From the NCBI RefSeq assembly GCF_020166435.1, contig NZ_JAINZP010000002.1, forward strand, positions 372,001 through 436,000: DNA of 64,000 bases, in the 5' to 3' direction. The notes under the pieces were generated by a model. That model was not told the origin of the DNA, did no database searches, and was given only the letters and a program-made list of their open reading frames with translations. This document shows, one piece after another, positions 48,188 to 56,475 of this stretch (position 1 is the stretch's first letter; each line of letters begins with the position of its first letter). Source of the DNA: Pectobacterium versatile. GTDB taxonomy: Bacteria > Pseudomonadota > Gammaproteobacteria > Enterobacterales > Enterobacteriaceae. Made by a program: the position numbers and the translations under genes.

Positions 48188-49660
48188 TTGCAGACTGGAT
48201 TCATCAATAACGCCCGCTGGCTGGATAAAACACGCGCAATCATAATATTTGGTTCCATGCTGCTCGCCGCCTTTCTGGTGATTAGTTGGACCAGCTATGA
48301 AGTCGCTAAAGAGTCGCTGGAAGAAGAGATCGAAGAAAATACCCTACCGCTGACCAGCGATAACGTCTATTCGGAAATCCAGCAGGATTTGTTAAAACCT
48401 ATCTTTATTTCGTCGTTAATGGCGCACGACACTTTTTTACGCGACTGGGTGCTGAAAAATGAAAACGATCCGCAGGCCCTATTCCGCTATCTGAAAGAGA
48501 TCGATCGCCGTTTCAACACCGTATTTTCGTTTTTCATTTCTGATAAAACCGGGCTCTATTACGATCAGCAACGCATCCTGAAAACTGTCTCGGAATCATC
48601 TCCCGACGATCAATGGTATTTCCAGCACAGAGCGCTATCGGATGACATGCCTTACGTTGTCGATCTCCGCGTCGATCCTGAAGAGCGCACTCGTCTGGAT
48701 ATTTTCATCAACCATAAAGTCATGGATTATGAAGACAATTTTATTGGCATTACTGGCGTAGGCATCCCGGTTGAGCGTGTTAAGCACCTGATTGAAAAAT
48801 ACGAACAGCGCTATAACCGGACCATCTATTTCATTGATAAAGAAGGCAACATTACGCTACACGGGGAAACCTACACCCGTCCGCTGCAAATTCAGGAACA
48901 GCCGGGACTGAACCGGATCGCGACCACGATTTTGACCTCTCCTGGCGGTGCTTATGAGTATCAGTTAGACGGAGAGCGTATCTTCCTCAACACCCGGCTA
49001 ATCCCTGAATTCGGCTGGTATTTGATGGTTGAGCAAATCAGCCATCCCAGTGAAAAACGGCTGTTCGCCACGTTGCTAAAGAATCTGGGCATCAGCACGT
49101 TCGTCAGCGTCCTCTTCTTGTTACTGCTGTGGTTGACCATTGGCGGCTATCAGCGCCGACTGGAACAAATGGCCACAACCGATAAATTAACGGGCCTCAT
49201 GAACCGTCAGGCATTTGATTATTTATTCCGCCGTCTCGGTGCGAAGAATGCCTTACAGCACAAATCACTCTCCATTCTTCTCATTGATATTGACCACTTT
49301 AAGAGAATCAATGACCAGTATGGCCACAACGTCGGTGATTTTGTCCTGCAAGGGGTCTCTGCCCTCTTATCGAGCAATACCCGTTCTAGCGATCAATCCT
49401 GCCGTTGGGGAGGCGAGGAGTTCGTTATTCTACTCGACGACTGTGATATCAACGCTGCGCAACAGCGTGCCGAAGCGCTACGTCACAGTATTGAGATAGC
49501 CCAGATTCCCCACCGTGAAGGAACTATTCAGGTAACGGTCAGCTGCGGTGTCGCTGAATATCGAGCAGGCGAGACGCTAAGTATGCTGATAAACCGCGCC
49601 GATATCGCGCTTTATCAGGCCAAACAACAAGGGCGCAATCGAGTGGTACGCGCACAGTAG
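48188..49660 (+). CDS. Membrane-bound diguanylate cyclase with dCACHE sensor
   Basis: The 490-residue protein starts at a TTG with a GGGGAG ribosome site. It has a membrane helix at about 17-37, a periplasmic sensor of about 260 residues with cache-type motifs (F-N-T-V-F-S-F-F-I-S-D, W-Y-L-M-V-E-Q), a second helix near 300-320, and a GGDEF domain with G-G-E-E-F (about residue 407). The product-inhibition I-site R-S-S-D lies at the usual distance before it. It should make cyclic di-GMP in response to a periplasmic ligand. Single gene. Confidence 0.92.
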   Translation: MQTGFINNARWLDKTRAIIIFGSMLLAAFLVISWTSYEVAKESLEEEIEENTLPLTSDNVYSEIQQDLLKPIFISSLMAHDTFLRDWVLKNENDPQALFRYLKEIDRRFNTVFSFFISDKTGLYYDQQRILKTVSESSPDDQWYFQHRALSDDMPYVVDLRVDPEERTRLDIFINHKVMDYEDNFIGITGVGIPVERVKHLIEKYEQRYNRTIYFIDKEGNITLHGETYTRPLQIQEQPGLNRIATTILTSPGGAYEYQLDGERIFLNTRLIPEFGWYLMVEQISHPSEKRLFATLLKNLGISTFVSVLFLLLLWLTIGGYQRRLEQMATTDKLTGLMNRQAFDYLFRRLGAKNALQHKSLSILLIDIDHFKRINDQYGHNVGDFVLQGVSALLSSNTRSSDQSCRWGGEEFVILLDDCDINAAQQRAEALRHSIEIAQIPHREGTIQVTVSCGVAEYRAGETLSMLINRADIALYQAKQQGRNRVVRAQ

Positions 49661-49754
49661 GGACAAGGGAAAAGATCGTGCCTACATTAATCATGCAGGC
49701 ACATTTCGATAGAAAACCAGCGGGCTGCAATGCTGCAATAAGGTATCAAACGGA

Positions 49755-50495
49755 TTACGTTCGATTTCCCGTTTGGCGTTTCAGCGTAATAGAACAGGTG
49801 TACCGGTCTGCCGGATGGATCGATACCGTGGTTTCAAAGACGTTTCCCGAGCGGTCAAGATAATGGCGGATGATTTTTAATGCCGGATAGCCGACATCAA
49901 CGCCCAGCGTTTTCGCTATTTTGGCCGGAACACCCACGGCAGAGATCGTCTGGCGCACTTCTTCCCCCTGTACGCCGTAGTGCTTTTCAATCAAATCGCT
50001 AATTAAAGCAAACGGATCGCTGCGCACCAGACTTTTGACCTTGGCATAATCCGGGCTAACGTAGCTATCAGTCCAGCAGATCGGAGAATCCTTTTTCTCG
50101 CTGTCTTCACGAATACTGGCAATATGCAGCCAGCGATCGCCCGGCTTGCCGCCGATAATCTGTGCCAGTTCAACATCCGCCACGATTTCATCAATCTTCT
50201 TCACGACGCGCAGATTGGTTTTTGCCAGTACGAACAGATCCTCAAGGCTAGCCAGAGGATGGTTGCGCTCGCGCTTTTCATCATTATCGACAACAACCGA
50301 GCCCACGCCCTTGCGACGGGATAGCAACCCCGCCTCCGTTAGATCGCGCAGCGCCTCCCTGACGGTATGTCGACTGACCTGATACTGCTCACAGAGCTCC
50401 AGCTCGGAGGGGATTAACGACCCCGCCGGATACTGGCCTAGCGTAATATTTTGGCTGAGTTCACGGGCAATACGCTTATACAAGGGTTCTTTCAT
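49755..50495 (-). CDS. GntR family regulator (HutC subfamily)
   Basis: The 246-residue protein has an N-terminal winged helix (S-E-L-E-L-C-E-Q-Y-Q-V-S-R-H-T-V-R-E-A-L, about 27-47) and a C-terminal UTRA ligand-binding domain (about 85-235). It is divergent from a lyase gene across a control region with a 14-base perfect inverted repeat. It probably represses the lyase-transporter unit and itself until a metabolite binds. Confidence 0.9.
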   Translation of the reverse strand: MKEPLYKRIARELSQNITLGQYPAGSLIPSELELCEQYQVSRHTVREALRDLTEAGLLSRRKGVGSVVVDNDEKRERNHPLASLEDLFVLAKTNLRVVKKIDEIVADVELAQIIGGKPGDRWLHIASIREDSEKKDSPICWTDSYVSPDYAKVKSLVRSDPFALISDLIEKHYGVQGEEVRQTISAVGVPAKIAKTLGVDVGYPALKIIRHYLDRSGNVFETTVSIHPADRYTCSITLKRQTGNRT

Positions 50496-50562
50496 CGGCT
50501 CACGCTCTTAATCAATATTGATGCCCTGCATCACAAAATGACACTCATCTGCTTCCCTAACT

Positions 50563-50619
50563 TGTCCGTACATGTTGTCATAAGCATAACATGTACGGAC
50601 ATTTAAACCTGTCCGTATA
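50563..50619. promoter_or_regulatory. GntR-type operator: 14-bp inverted repeat plus third half-site
   Basis: TGTCCGTACATGTT (50563-50576) and AACATGTACGGACA (50588-50601) are perfect inverted arms with 11 bases between. TGTCCGTATA (50610-50619) repeats the half-site a third time. The position between gntR-like and lyase genes suggests binding by the neighbouring regulator. Confidence 0.8.
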
Positions 50620-50721
50620 TTTACTCTTTCAGGTCATATCCGTTATCAAGGGAAACACGCTTCATTTTATTGCGAATATGGCCTGCATCTTATCACTAAT
50701 ACACTCGCTTCAGGAGGCGTT

Positions 50722-52071
50722 ATGGCTTCGAATGTGCTTGATTCAGTCCTATTCCGTGATTCATTTGGTACCCCGGAAATGCGGGCGATCTTCGATGATC
50801 GGGAACTCATCCGTAAGTATGTAGAAGTAGAGATCGCACTGGCCAATGCGCAGGCGCGCTGTGGCGTAATTCCAGAAGGCGCTGCCGCAGAAATTACGGC
50901 CAGCTGTAACGCCGACACGCTCGATTTTGAGTTGCTGCGCCACGAAACAGAAATTGTGGGCTACCCTATCCTGCCGCTGGTACACCAGATTTCCAAACAG
51001 GCCGGTCAATCTGGCGGTTATGTACACTGGGGCGCAACAACACAGGACATTATGGATACCGCCGTGGTGCTGCAAATCCGTGATGCCTTCGCGTTAATTG
51101 AAGCGGACATCGACGCCCTGCGCTCTATTTTGGCCGGGCTGGCCGCGCGTTACCGTAATACGCCAATGGCTGGACGAACCCATTTACAACAGGCATTACC
51201 GATTACATTCGGCTACAAAGCCGCCATCTGGCTGGATATGTTCGACCGTCATGCCGAGCGCCTTGCCCAGATGCGTCCTCGCGTACTGGTAGGCGAATTC
51301 GCGGGTGCTGCGGGGACATTGGCTTCGTTGGGCGACAAAGGGCTGGCGGTACAAAAAGCGCTGATGGCCGAGCTTGGTCTGGGCGTACCGACCTCAACCT
51401 GGCATGTTGCTCGTGATGGATTTGCCGAAGCCGTCAACCTGCTGGCAGTAATCACGGGTTCGTTGGGGAAAATTGGCTATGACGTCATGCTGATGGCCTC
51501 CAACGAATTCGGCGAACTGTATGAACCGTTTGTCAAAGGCCGCGGAGCCAGCAGCACCATGCCGCAAAAACGTAACCCTATTTCCAGCGAACTGATGCTG
51601 GCCTGTTCCAAGGGCGTTCGCCAACAGGCTGGGTTAATGCTGGATGCGATGGTGCAAGATCTGGAACGCGCCACAGGCCCATGGCACGCGGAATGGATCG
51701 CTATTCCAGAAAGTTTCATTCTTTCTGCGGGCGCACTTCATCAGGCCAAGTTCATGCTAAACGGTCTTATTGTTGATGAGAAAATGATGCTGAAAAACCT
51801 CAATATGACCAACGGCCTGATTGTGGCAGAAGCCGTTATGATGGGGCTGGCACCGTATATTGGGCGTCAGGAAGCTCATGACATCGTTTACGATGCTTGC
51901 CGTATCGTGAATGAGAAAGGCGGCACGCTGGCCGATGTGCTCAATGCCATGCCTGGCGTCTCCAGCCGACTCGATCCCAAATTAATCGAAGACCTGACTA
52001 ATCCCGTCAATTATTTGGGCAGCGCGCCTGAAATGGTTGATCAGGTATTAAATAAAACGGAAAGAAAATAG
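50722..52071 (+). CDS. Fumarase/aspartase superfamily lyase, PcaB-like
   Basis: The 449-residue protein belongs to the superfamily that eliminates fumarate from substituted succinates or does related cycloisomerisation. The signature loop is G-A-S-S-T-M-P-Q-K-R-N-P (about residue 277), with H-W-G-A-T-T-Q-D-I-M-D and G-R-T-H-L-Q-Q earlier. It is most like annotated 3-carboxy-cis,cis-muconate cycloisomerases, but the genes for protocatechuate breakdown are not around. The linked transporter for a di- or tricarboxylate suggests another substrate, such as an amine-linked succinate. The natural substrate is unknown. Confidence 0.85.
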   Translation: MASNVLDSVLFRDSFGTPEMRAIFDDRELIRKYVEVEIALANAQARCGVIPEGAAAEITASCNADTLDFELLRHETEIVGYPILPLVHQISKQAGQSGGYVHWGATTQDIMDTAVVLQIRDAFALIEADIDALRSILAGLAARYRNTPMAGRTHLQQALPITFGYKAAIWLDMFDRHAERLAQMRPRVLVGEFAGAAGTLASLGDKGLAVQKALMAELGLGVPTSTWHVARDGFAEAVNLLAVITGSLGKIGYDVMLMASNEFGELYEPFVKGRGASSTMPQKRNPISSELMLACSKGVRQQAGLMLDAMVQDLERATGPWHAEWIAIPESFILSAGALHQAKFMLNGLIVDEKMMLKNLNMTNGLIVAEAVMMGLAPYIGRQEAHDIVYDACRIVNEKGGTLADVLNAMPGVSSRLDPKLIEDLTNPVNYLGSAPEMVDQVLNKTERK

Positions 52072-52126
52072 TCATCACCGGCGATTATCCGGTATCACCC
52101 TAATTAACAGACTGAGATCGATACGT

Positions 52127-52152
52127 CCCAGACGCAAAATAACGCGTCTGGG
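52127..52152 (+). promoter_or_regulatory. Hairpin between lyase and transporter genes
   Basis: CCCAGACGC and GCGTCTGGG pair perfectly with an 8-base AT-rich loop, and no T-run follows. It may stabilise the lyase message or act as a partial block between the two genes. Confidence 0.5.
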
Positions 52153-52214
52153 CAGGCTCTCTGTTGCCGGGAATGATGGCGGATAATAATGGCTTGCACG
52201 ATTAAGGAGACGTT

Positions 52215-53636
52215 ATGTCATCCGAATCATCCACCAAGAAAAAAATAGTCGCAGTTATTATTCCTCTCCTGCTGGGCCTGATTATCTGGTTTTCTCCGGT
52301 GCCCGATGGCCTTACGCCGCAGGCATGGCATATGTTCGCGATTTTTGCCGCCACCATCGCAGCAATATTGACGCAGCCTCTGCCGTCGGGCGCGATTATG
52401 CTGCTTGTCCTTTGTATCACTATTTTCACTGGAACATTAACAGAAGCGAAAGCGCTAGCCGGTTTTTCCAGCGGCACCGTCTGGCTCATCTTTTGTGCCT
52501 ATATTCTTTCTCTGGGTTTTGTGACATCCGGATTAGGAAAACGCATCGCCTACAAAATGCTGTCGCTATTCGGCGGAAGCAGCTTGGGGATCGCGTATTC
52601 ACTGGGCGTTTCCGATCTCATCATGGCGCCCGCCATGCCATCCGTCACGGCGCGTTCAGGGGGAATTATCTTTCCTATCGTGCGTTCCATTAATGAAGTA
52701 TTAGGCTCAACACCCGGCGTTAGCGGTAAAAAGATCGGGGACTTTCTGATCATGGTCTGCTTTCAGTTTACTCCGATCACCGGCGCGATCTTCCTCACCG
52801 GCATGGCCGCCAACCCACTCGTCGGCAGCCTGGCGAAAACCTCATTAGGCGTAGATATTACCTGGGGCGGCTGGTTTATTGCCGCTGTCGTACCCGCCAT
52901 GTGCTGCTTCTGCCTGATGCCGTTGCTGGTGTACAAAATACTGAACCCGGAACTGAAAAAAACACCAGAAGCCAAAGAGATGGGACGCCGGTCGCTGGCG
53001 GAATTGGGCAACATGAAATCGGCAGAGAAAAAAGTCGCGTTTGGCTTTGTTCTCGCGCTGCTTGGCTGGGGCACCAGCCTGATCACCGGCTTTTCTGCCA
53101 CCTCCGTCGGGTTGGCATTGGTTGCCTATCTGTTTGTCACTCAGGCCGTCCAGTGGAAAGACGTACTTAGCGATCGCGCAGCCTGGGATACGGTCATCTG
53201 GTTCAGCGTCATTATCAGCCTCGCCGCAGGATTGTCTGACCTCGGCTTCATCAAGTGGATGACCGTTAAGCTGGGTAATTCCATACAGGGTTTCGGCGCG
53301 ATGGAAACCTTCGTTATTCTCGGCATCCTCTATATCTATGTGCATTATCTGTTTGCAACCGCCTCTGGTCACGTAGCCGCGCTCTATGCGCCCTTCGCCG
53401 CCACCGCCATAGCCGCTGGCGCGCCGCCCATGATGGTTGCCATCTGTTTTGGGATTTTTAGCAACCTGATGTGGGGAAATACCGAATACGGCGGTGGCCC
53501 CGGCCCGATCTATTTTGCTCAGGGATATTTTGAACGGCACCGTTTCTATAAAATCAATTTCTGCATCGTCACGTTTAACGTCGCCCTGATTTTTATCGTC
53601 GGCTTAGCGTGGTGGAAACTGATTGGCTATTACTGA
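52215..53636 (+). CDS. DASS family anion transporter (CitT/TtdT-like)
   Basis: The 473-residue protein has about twelve hydrophobic segments and matches the divalent anion:Na+ symporter / CitT group: S-G-A-I-M-L-L-V-L-C-I-T-I-F-T-G, G-F-S-S-G-T-V-W-L-I-F, and late H-Y-L-F-A-T-A-S-G-H-V-A-A-L-Y. It should exchange or import a di- or tricarboxylate. It is 143 bases behind the lyase, shares its regulator and ends at a strong terminator. Confidence 0.9.
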   Translation: MSSESSTKKKIVAVIIPLLLGLIIWFSPVPDGLTPQAWHMFAIFAATIAAILTQPLPSGAIMLLVLCITIFTGTLTEAKALAGFSSGTVWLIFCAYILSLGFVTSGLGKRIAYKMLSLFGGSSLGIAYSLGVSDLIMAPAMPSVTARSGGIIFPIVRSINEVLGSTPGVSGKKIGDFLIMVCFQFTPITGAIFLTGMAANPLVGSLAKTSLGVDITWGGWFIAAVVPAMCCFCLMPLLVYKILNPELKKTPEAKEMGRRSLAELGNMKSAEKKVAFGFVLALLGWGTSLITGFSATSVGLALVAYLFVTQAVQWKDVLSDRAAWDTVIWFSVIISLAAGLSDLGFIKWMTVKLGNSIQGFGAMETFVILGILYIYVHYLFATASGHVAALYAPFAATAIAAGAPPMMVAICFGIFSNLMWGNTEYGGGPGPIYFAQGYFERHRFYKINFCIVTFNVALIFIVGLAWWKLIGYY

Positions 53637-53659
53637 TCGCCTGTCTTATACGTCCACAA

Positions 53660-53692
53660 AAATAACGGGAGGCCATTTGCCTCCCGTTATTT
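53660..53692. terminator. Bidirectional terminator behind the transporter gene
   Basis: AAATAACGGGAGGC and GCCTCCCGTTATTT pair perfectly over 14 bases with a CATTT loop and A/T runs on both sides. It serves the transporter and the convergent yqaE-like gene. Confidence 0.9.
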
Positions 53693-53722
53693 CGTCATGA
53701 CCGTTATTCAGCTTTTCAGCCA

Positions 53723-53890
53723 CTAAATGCCATCATCTTTCGTTTGCACCCAAAACGCATGCACCAACCCAGGAAAATAACCTAACAGCGTCAGAATAAT
53801 ATTCAGAATAAATGCCCCACCGATGCCTTTCCCCAGTAACACGCCCAACGGTGGCAGAAGAATAGTCAGTACAATACGCCAAAATCCCAT
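53723..53890 (-). CDS. yqaE: YqaE/Pmp3 family small membrane protein
   Basis: The 55-residue protein has two hydrophobic helices. It begins M-G-F-W-R-I-V-L-T-I-L-L-P-P-L-G-V, and the second helix contains N-I-I-L-T-L-L-G-Y-F-P-G-L-V-H-A, the signature of UPF0057/Pmp3. The ATG has a GGAGG ribosome site six bases upstream. In other organisms such proteins respond to salt and membrane stress. E. coli YqaE is of similar size. Confidence 0.92.
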   Translation of the reverse strand: MGFWRIVLTILLPPLGVLLGKGIGGAFILNIILTLLGYFPGLVHAFWVQTKDDGI

Positions 53891-54477
53891 ATCAACCTCC
53901 GTAACGTGATGATTCCTTATGAAAGTAGTTCAGCACATGGGATTTGTCAGTACGGGATGAGATGATTGAGAGTAATCTTTGCAGAGAAAATGAAAGCATG
54001 GGTTACAACGCCTCCAGAGCCGCACCGTTCTCCATCAGAGCATGTACCATGACGCTCACTCGTGACTGTGCCCGATTGATAAGATGACCGAGGTGTATTT
54101 CACTCGCCACCAGATTGCTACATTTGACTGAGAGTTACGCAAGGCCATTCATGAAGCAAGGCCACATCTTGTATAGCGAATGGAAACTTGTATAGCGCAT
54201 AGAAACGCCTGTTCTTACCGCCTTCCCGTAATGTGCGTTATGCAGCGTATTAAATTCACCCTAATTATTAATCCGATTAAATATTCACGGGAATAAGAAA
54301 AAACCATCAAAACATATTATTTGAAACATATAGCAGAAGAAAAACAACCATGTTAATAATTAAATACATCTTGGGTTTATATTTTTTTAACACCTTGCAA
54401 ACCAAATTTAATTTTCTAAACTTAATCGCGATGCAAGGACTTGCATCTAAAAACAGCGATTAACATTGGAGATTGTT
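53891..54477. other. 587-base region with a possible gene remnant
   Basis: Left of 54250 the base composition is gene-like. On the minus strand at 54007-54126 there is a 39-residue open stretch ending A-L-M-E-N-G-A-A-L-E-A-L before a stop, without a start or ribosome site, so it may be the 3' end of a broken gene. Right of 54250 the DNA is strongly AT-rich and must hold the promoter of the DUF4879-like gene, whose GGAG ribosome site lies at 54467-54470. Confidence 0.4.
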
Positions 54478-55074
54478 ATGAAAAAGAAATTCGCATTCCC
54501 TTTATTATTGTCACTGACTACGATTTTCAGCGCATATGCCTATTCAGAAACATCAAGTCTTAATGATAAAGAAGGCCCGCCAGTTAAATTCACCGAAACA
54601 GCCTTCGCCCAACTGGATGGAAGCAACAGCGTATTATCCGCTTCTGAAACGGGAGAAGCAGCGACACAAACTGGTGCGCTGCGAGCACCTGCACCACCGC
54701 TTAGTAGACTTGCTATCTATGCTGTCGGTTCATCAAACTGTAATTGGGAATATATGACCACTGTTGGACAATTTTCAACAACGTGCGATCACGGAGGAGC
54801 ACAACTCCGCGTTGCCGTACAGGAAATTGGCTATGGTGGTAATGCGATTGCCTGGATGAACTCAGGCCAATTAGCAAATTCTAAGAATTATCAGAATGAT
54901 TCTATTTGCGTGGTAGGGACATCCTACGTTTTCCCGTGCCCCGTCGGTGGCACGGTTGTTGGATGGATGAAATATTACAACCTTGACGGTTCGCAGAACG
55001 GTATATTTAAATTCCAGGACACTTCAATCAATGCCCCCTGGAATACACTGTACACTCAGATCAGCATTAAATAA
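54478..55074 (+). CDS. Secreted protein, DUF4879/YolA-like
   Basis: The 198-residue protein has a signal peptide (about 22 residues, ending Y-A-Y-S) and a short linker. The C-terminal domain (about 80-198) has paired cysteines: S-S-N-C-N-W-E-Y, T-T-C-D-H-G-G, S-I-C-V-V-G and F-P-C-P-V-G-G. These four cysteines could form two disulfides. The layout reminds me of DUF4879 (Bacillus YolA), but the match is from memory. The ATG at 54478 has a GGAG site. The DNA is AT-rich and the gene stands alone before a terminator, suggesting transfer. Function unknown. Confidence 0.8.
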   Translation: MKKKFAFPLLLSLTTIFSAYAYSETSSLNDKEGPPVKFTETAFAQLDGSNSVLSASETGEAATQTGALRAPAPPLSRLAIYAVGSSNCNWEYMTTVGQFSTTCDHGGAQLRVAVQEIGYGGNAIAWMNSGQLANSKNYQNDSICVVGTSYVFPCPVGGTVVGWMKYYNLDGSQNGIFKFQDTSINAPWNTLYTQISIK

Positions 55075-55099
55075 TATCGTTTCATCCCTATAGATAAAT

Positions 55100-55126
55100 A
55101 AAGGCCAATTTATATTTGGCCTTTTT
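55100..55126 (+). terminator. Terminator of the DUF4879-like gene
   Basis: AAAGGCCAA and TTGGCCTTT form a 9-pair stem with a TTTATAT loop, and the T-run extends to 55126. On the minus strand it also lies directly behind the 159-residue gene. Confidence 0.85.
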
Positions 55127-55128
55127 CA

Positions 55129-55608
55129 TTATACAGAAATATTAGCCTTTATTGCTTTATCCTGAAAACGAAGCAACGCATCAGCAGCACGTTGCAGATT
55201 TTCTGCGCTCGACCTTTCATTACGCGATAACGCCCCATCAATCCCTTCCTGAATTTTGGAGAACACGTTCATAGGCTGGCGCGATGAAGCGGGTGCGGTG
55301 CCATCGTAAACGACTTTAGACAAAGCGGTAGGAGCCATGAAACCCAACAATGATGACGATTCGTCGAGATCCATCTGTCCACTTTGGATCAGGCTATTTA
55401 CGGCTTCGGTTAACGCTTGTGGCGTCATATTCGTGAAATCGTATTTCTTAATCTGAGTCGCGGAGGTAGAAACGTTATTTGCACTCACCTCCTGCGTTTT
55501 CCCAGCTAAAACAGCTGCAAATGAGGCTTGATTACCAGCCCGAGCCGTTGAGTTAGCGCTCGAAGCACGATGTGCAAAAAGGCCGTTCTCTCCAGTCTCA
55601 ATTTTCAT
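55129..55608 (-). CDS. Unknown 159-residue protein
   Basis: I do not recognise this protein. The ATG at 55608 is favoured by a TAGGAGAG/GAAGGAT ribosome site; the frame continues upstream without support. The first 50 residues are low-complexity, rich in Ala, Ser and Asn. Then comes a more conserved-looking part: Y-D-F-T-N-M-T-P-Q-A-L-T-E-A-V-N-S-L-I-Q-S-G (about 55-77), D-L-D-E-S-S-S-L-L and a C-terminal helix. There is no signal peptide or membrane segment. The disordered start followed by helices would suit a protein that is secreted or that binds a partner, but this is a guess. Confidence 0.8.
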   Translation of the reverse strand: MKIETGENGLFAHRASSANSTARAGNQASFAAVLAGKTQEVSANNVSTSATQIKKYDFTNMTPQALTEAVNSLIQSGQMDLDESSSLLGFMAPTALSKVVYDGTAPASSRQPMNVFSKIQEGIDGALSRNERSSAENLQRAADALLRFQDKAIKANISV

Positions 55609-55850
55609 ATCCTTCTCTCCTAGTCGTTGTGAATACTCAATGCATCCAAGCAAACGATATGTCAGCGCTTTCAGTATAGGATTCTCGATGAAAATGTCCC
55701 TATTTAATTGGAGGAATAGCGCCGTAAACGTCAACTTGCTCACATGTTCAGCGACATAAAAGCGCCCTCCCCGCACAGTTTATGTGCACCTGAACGCATG
55801 GCAGGTATAATAAATACTCATACCTAGCGCCTACTTACAGAGGATCAATA

Positions 55851-56237
55851 ATGAAAAAGCTAGCGATTGCTCTTTTTGCTCTACAGCCCATCACGCAAGC
55901 CGCCGCCACAGATTGTGGCAACGCCAACACGCAGTTGGAGATGAGCCAGTGTGCTGCTGATGAATATAAAAAAGTGGATGGCGAGCTGAATCGGCTTTAT
56001 CAGGATGTCGTAAAGCGGGTCGTTATTGAAGAACACAAAGCGTTGCTCAAGTCAGCCCAGAGAAAATGGATCGCGTATCGCGACGCTGACTGTGAGTTTC
56101 AGACTTTCCCGACAACCGGAGGATCGGTGCATGGCATGGTGTATTCCCAGTGCCTGACGCAGAAAACCGCCGAGCGCGTAGAAGAATTCAAAAGCATGCT
56201 ACGTTGTGAAGAAGGGGATTTAAGCTGTCCGCTTTAA
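55851..56237 (+). CDS. LprI-like/DUF1311 periplasmic protein
   Basis: The 128-residue protein has a signal peptide (about 20 residues, ending A-A-A) and one DUF1311 domain: D-C-G-N-A-N-T-Q-L-E-M-S-Q-C-A near the mature start, L-N-R-L-Y-Q-D-V, and Q-R-K-W-I-A-Y-R-D-A-D-C. Six cysteines in the mature part suggest three disulfides. Mycobacterial LprI, which shares the domain, inhibits lysozyme; whether this one does is unknown. The ATG has a GAGG site. Confidence 0.87.
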   Translation: MKKLAIALFALQPITQAAATDCGNANTQLEMSQCAADEYKKVDGELNRLYQDVVKRVVIEEHKALLKSAQRKWIAYRDADCEFQTFPTTGGSVHGMVYSQCLTQKTAERVEEFKSMLRCEEGDLSCPL

Positions 56238-56298
56238 GCCACTGCCAAGTGTGGAAAGCATCACAGACTACATGCGGGGTAAGTGTTTGAATAGCGGT

Positions 56299-56377
56299 GG
56301 AGAGACGGGGGGATTTGAACCCGCGGCCGCGTTGCCCTAAGCCAGTTTTCGAGACTGGCCCGCTCCGGCGTCTCTCC
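56299..56377 (-). tRNA. tRNA-Ser(CGA)-like gene with aberrant cloverleaf
   Basis: On the minus strand the 79 bases hold a CTCGAAA anticodon loop (anticodon CGA) on a perfect 6-pair stem GCCAGT/ACTGGC, a TTCAAAT T-loop and a serine-type variable arm. The acceptor arms pair over nine bases (GGAGAGACG with CGTCTCTCC) instead of seven. The D-arm keeps CCG/CGG but its loop is only GAG, so the usual GG for tertiary contact is missing. The T-stem has a C-C mismatch, and no CCA follows (ACCG instead). It occupies the place of E. coli serU, beside mtfA and asnT. Whether it is charged is unknown. Confidence 0.75.
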
Positions 56378-56475
56378 CTTTACTTTAGCAGTTGCCATGA
56401 TGCCTATTTTTACGGCATGTTAACAGCACCCGCCCTCGCCTTTAAATTCAAGTGACGACTGAACGAGCAATAACA

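Noticed and set aside
52845..53540. 231-codon open frame on the minus strand inside the DASS transporter
   Set aside because: Low-complexity, histidine- and glycine-rich translation with no start signal; antisense to membrane helices.
56299..56377. Calling the serine tRNA-like gene a plain pseudogene
   Set aside because: Stem changes are compensated and the acceptor pairing is longer and perfect, so simple decay is not the best reading, though it is not excluded.
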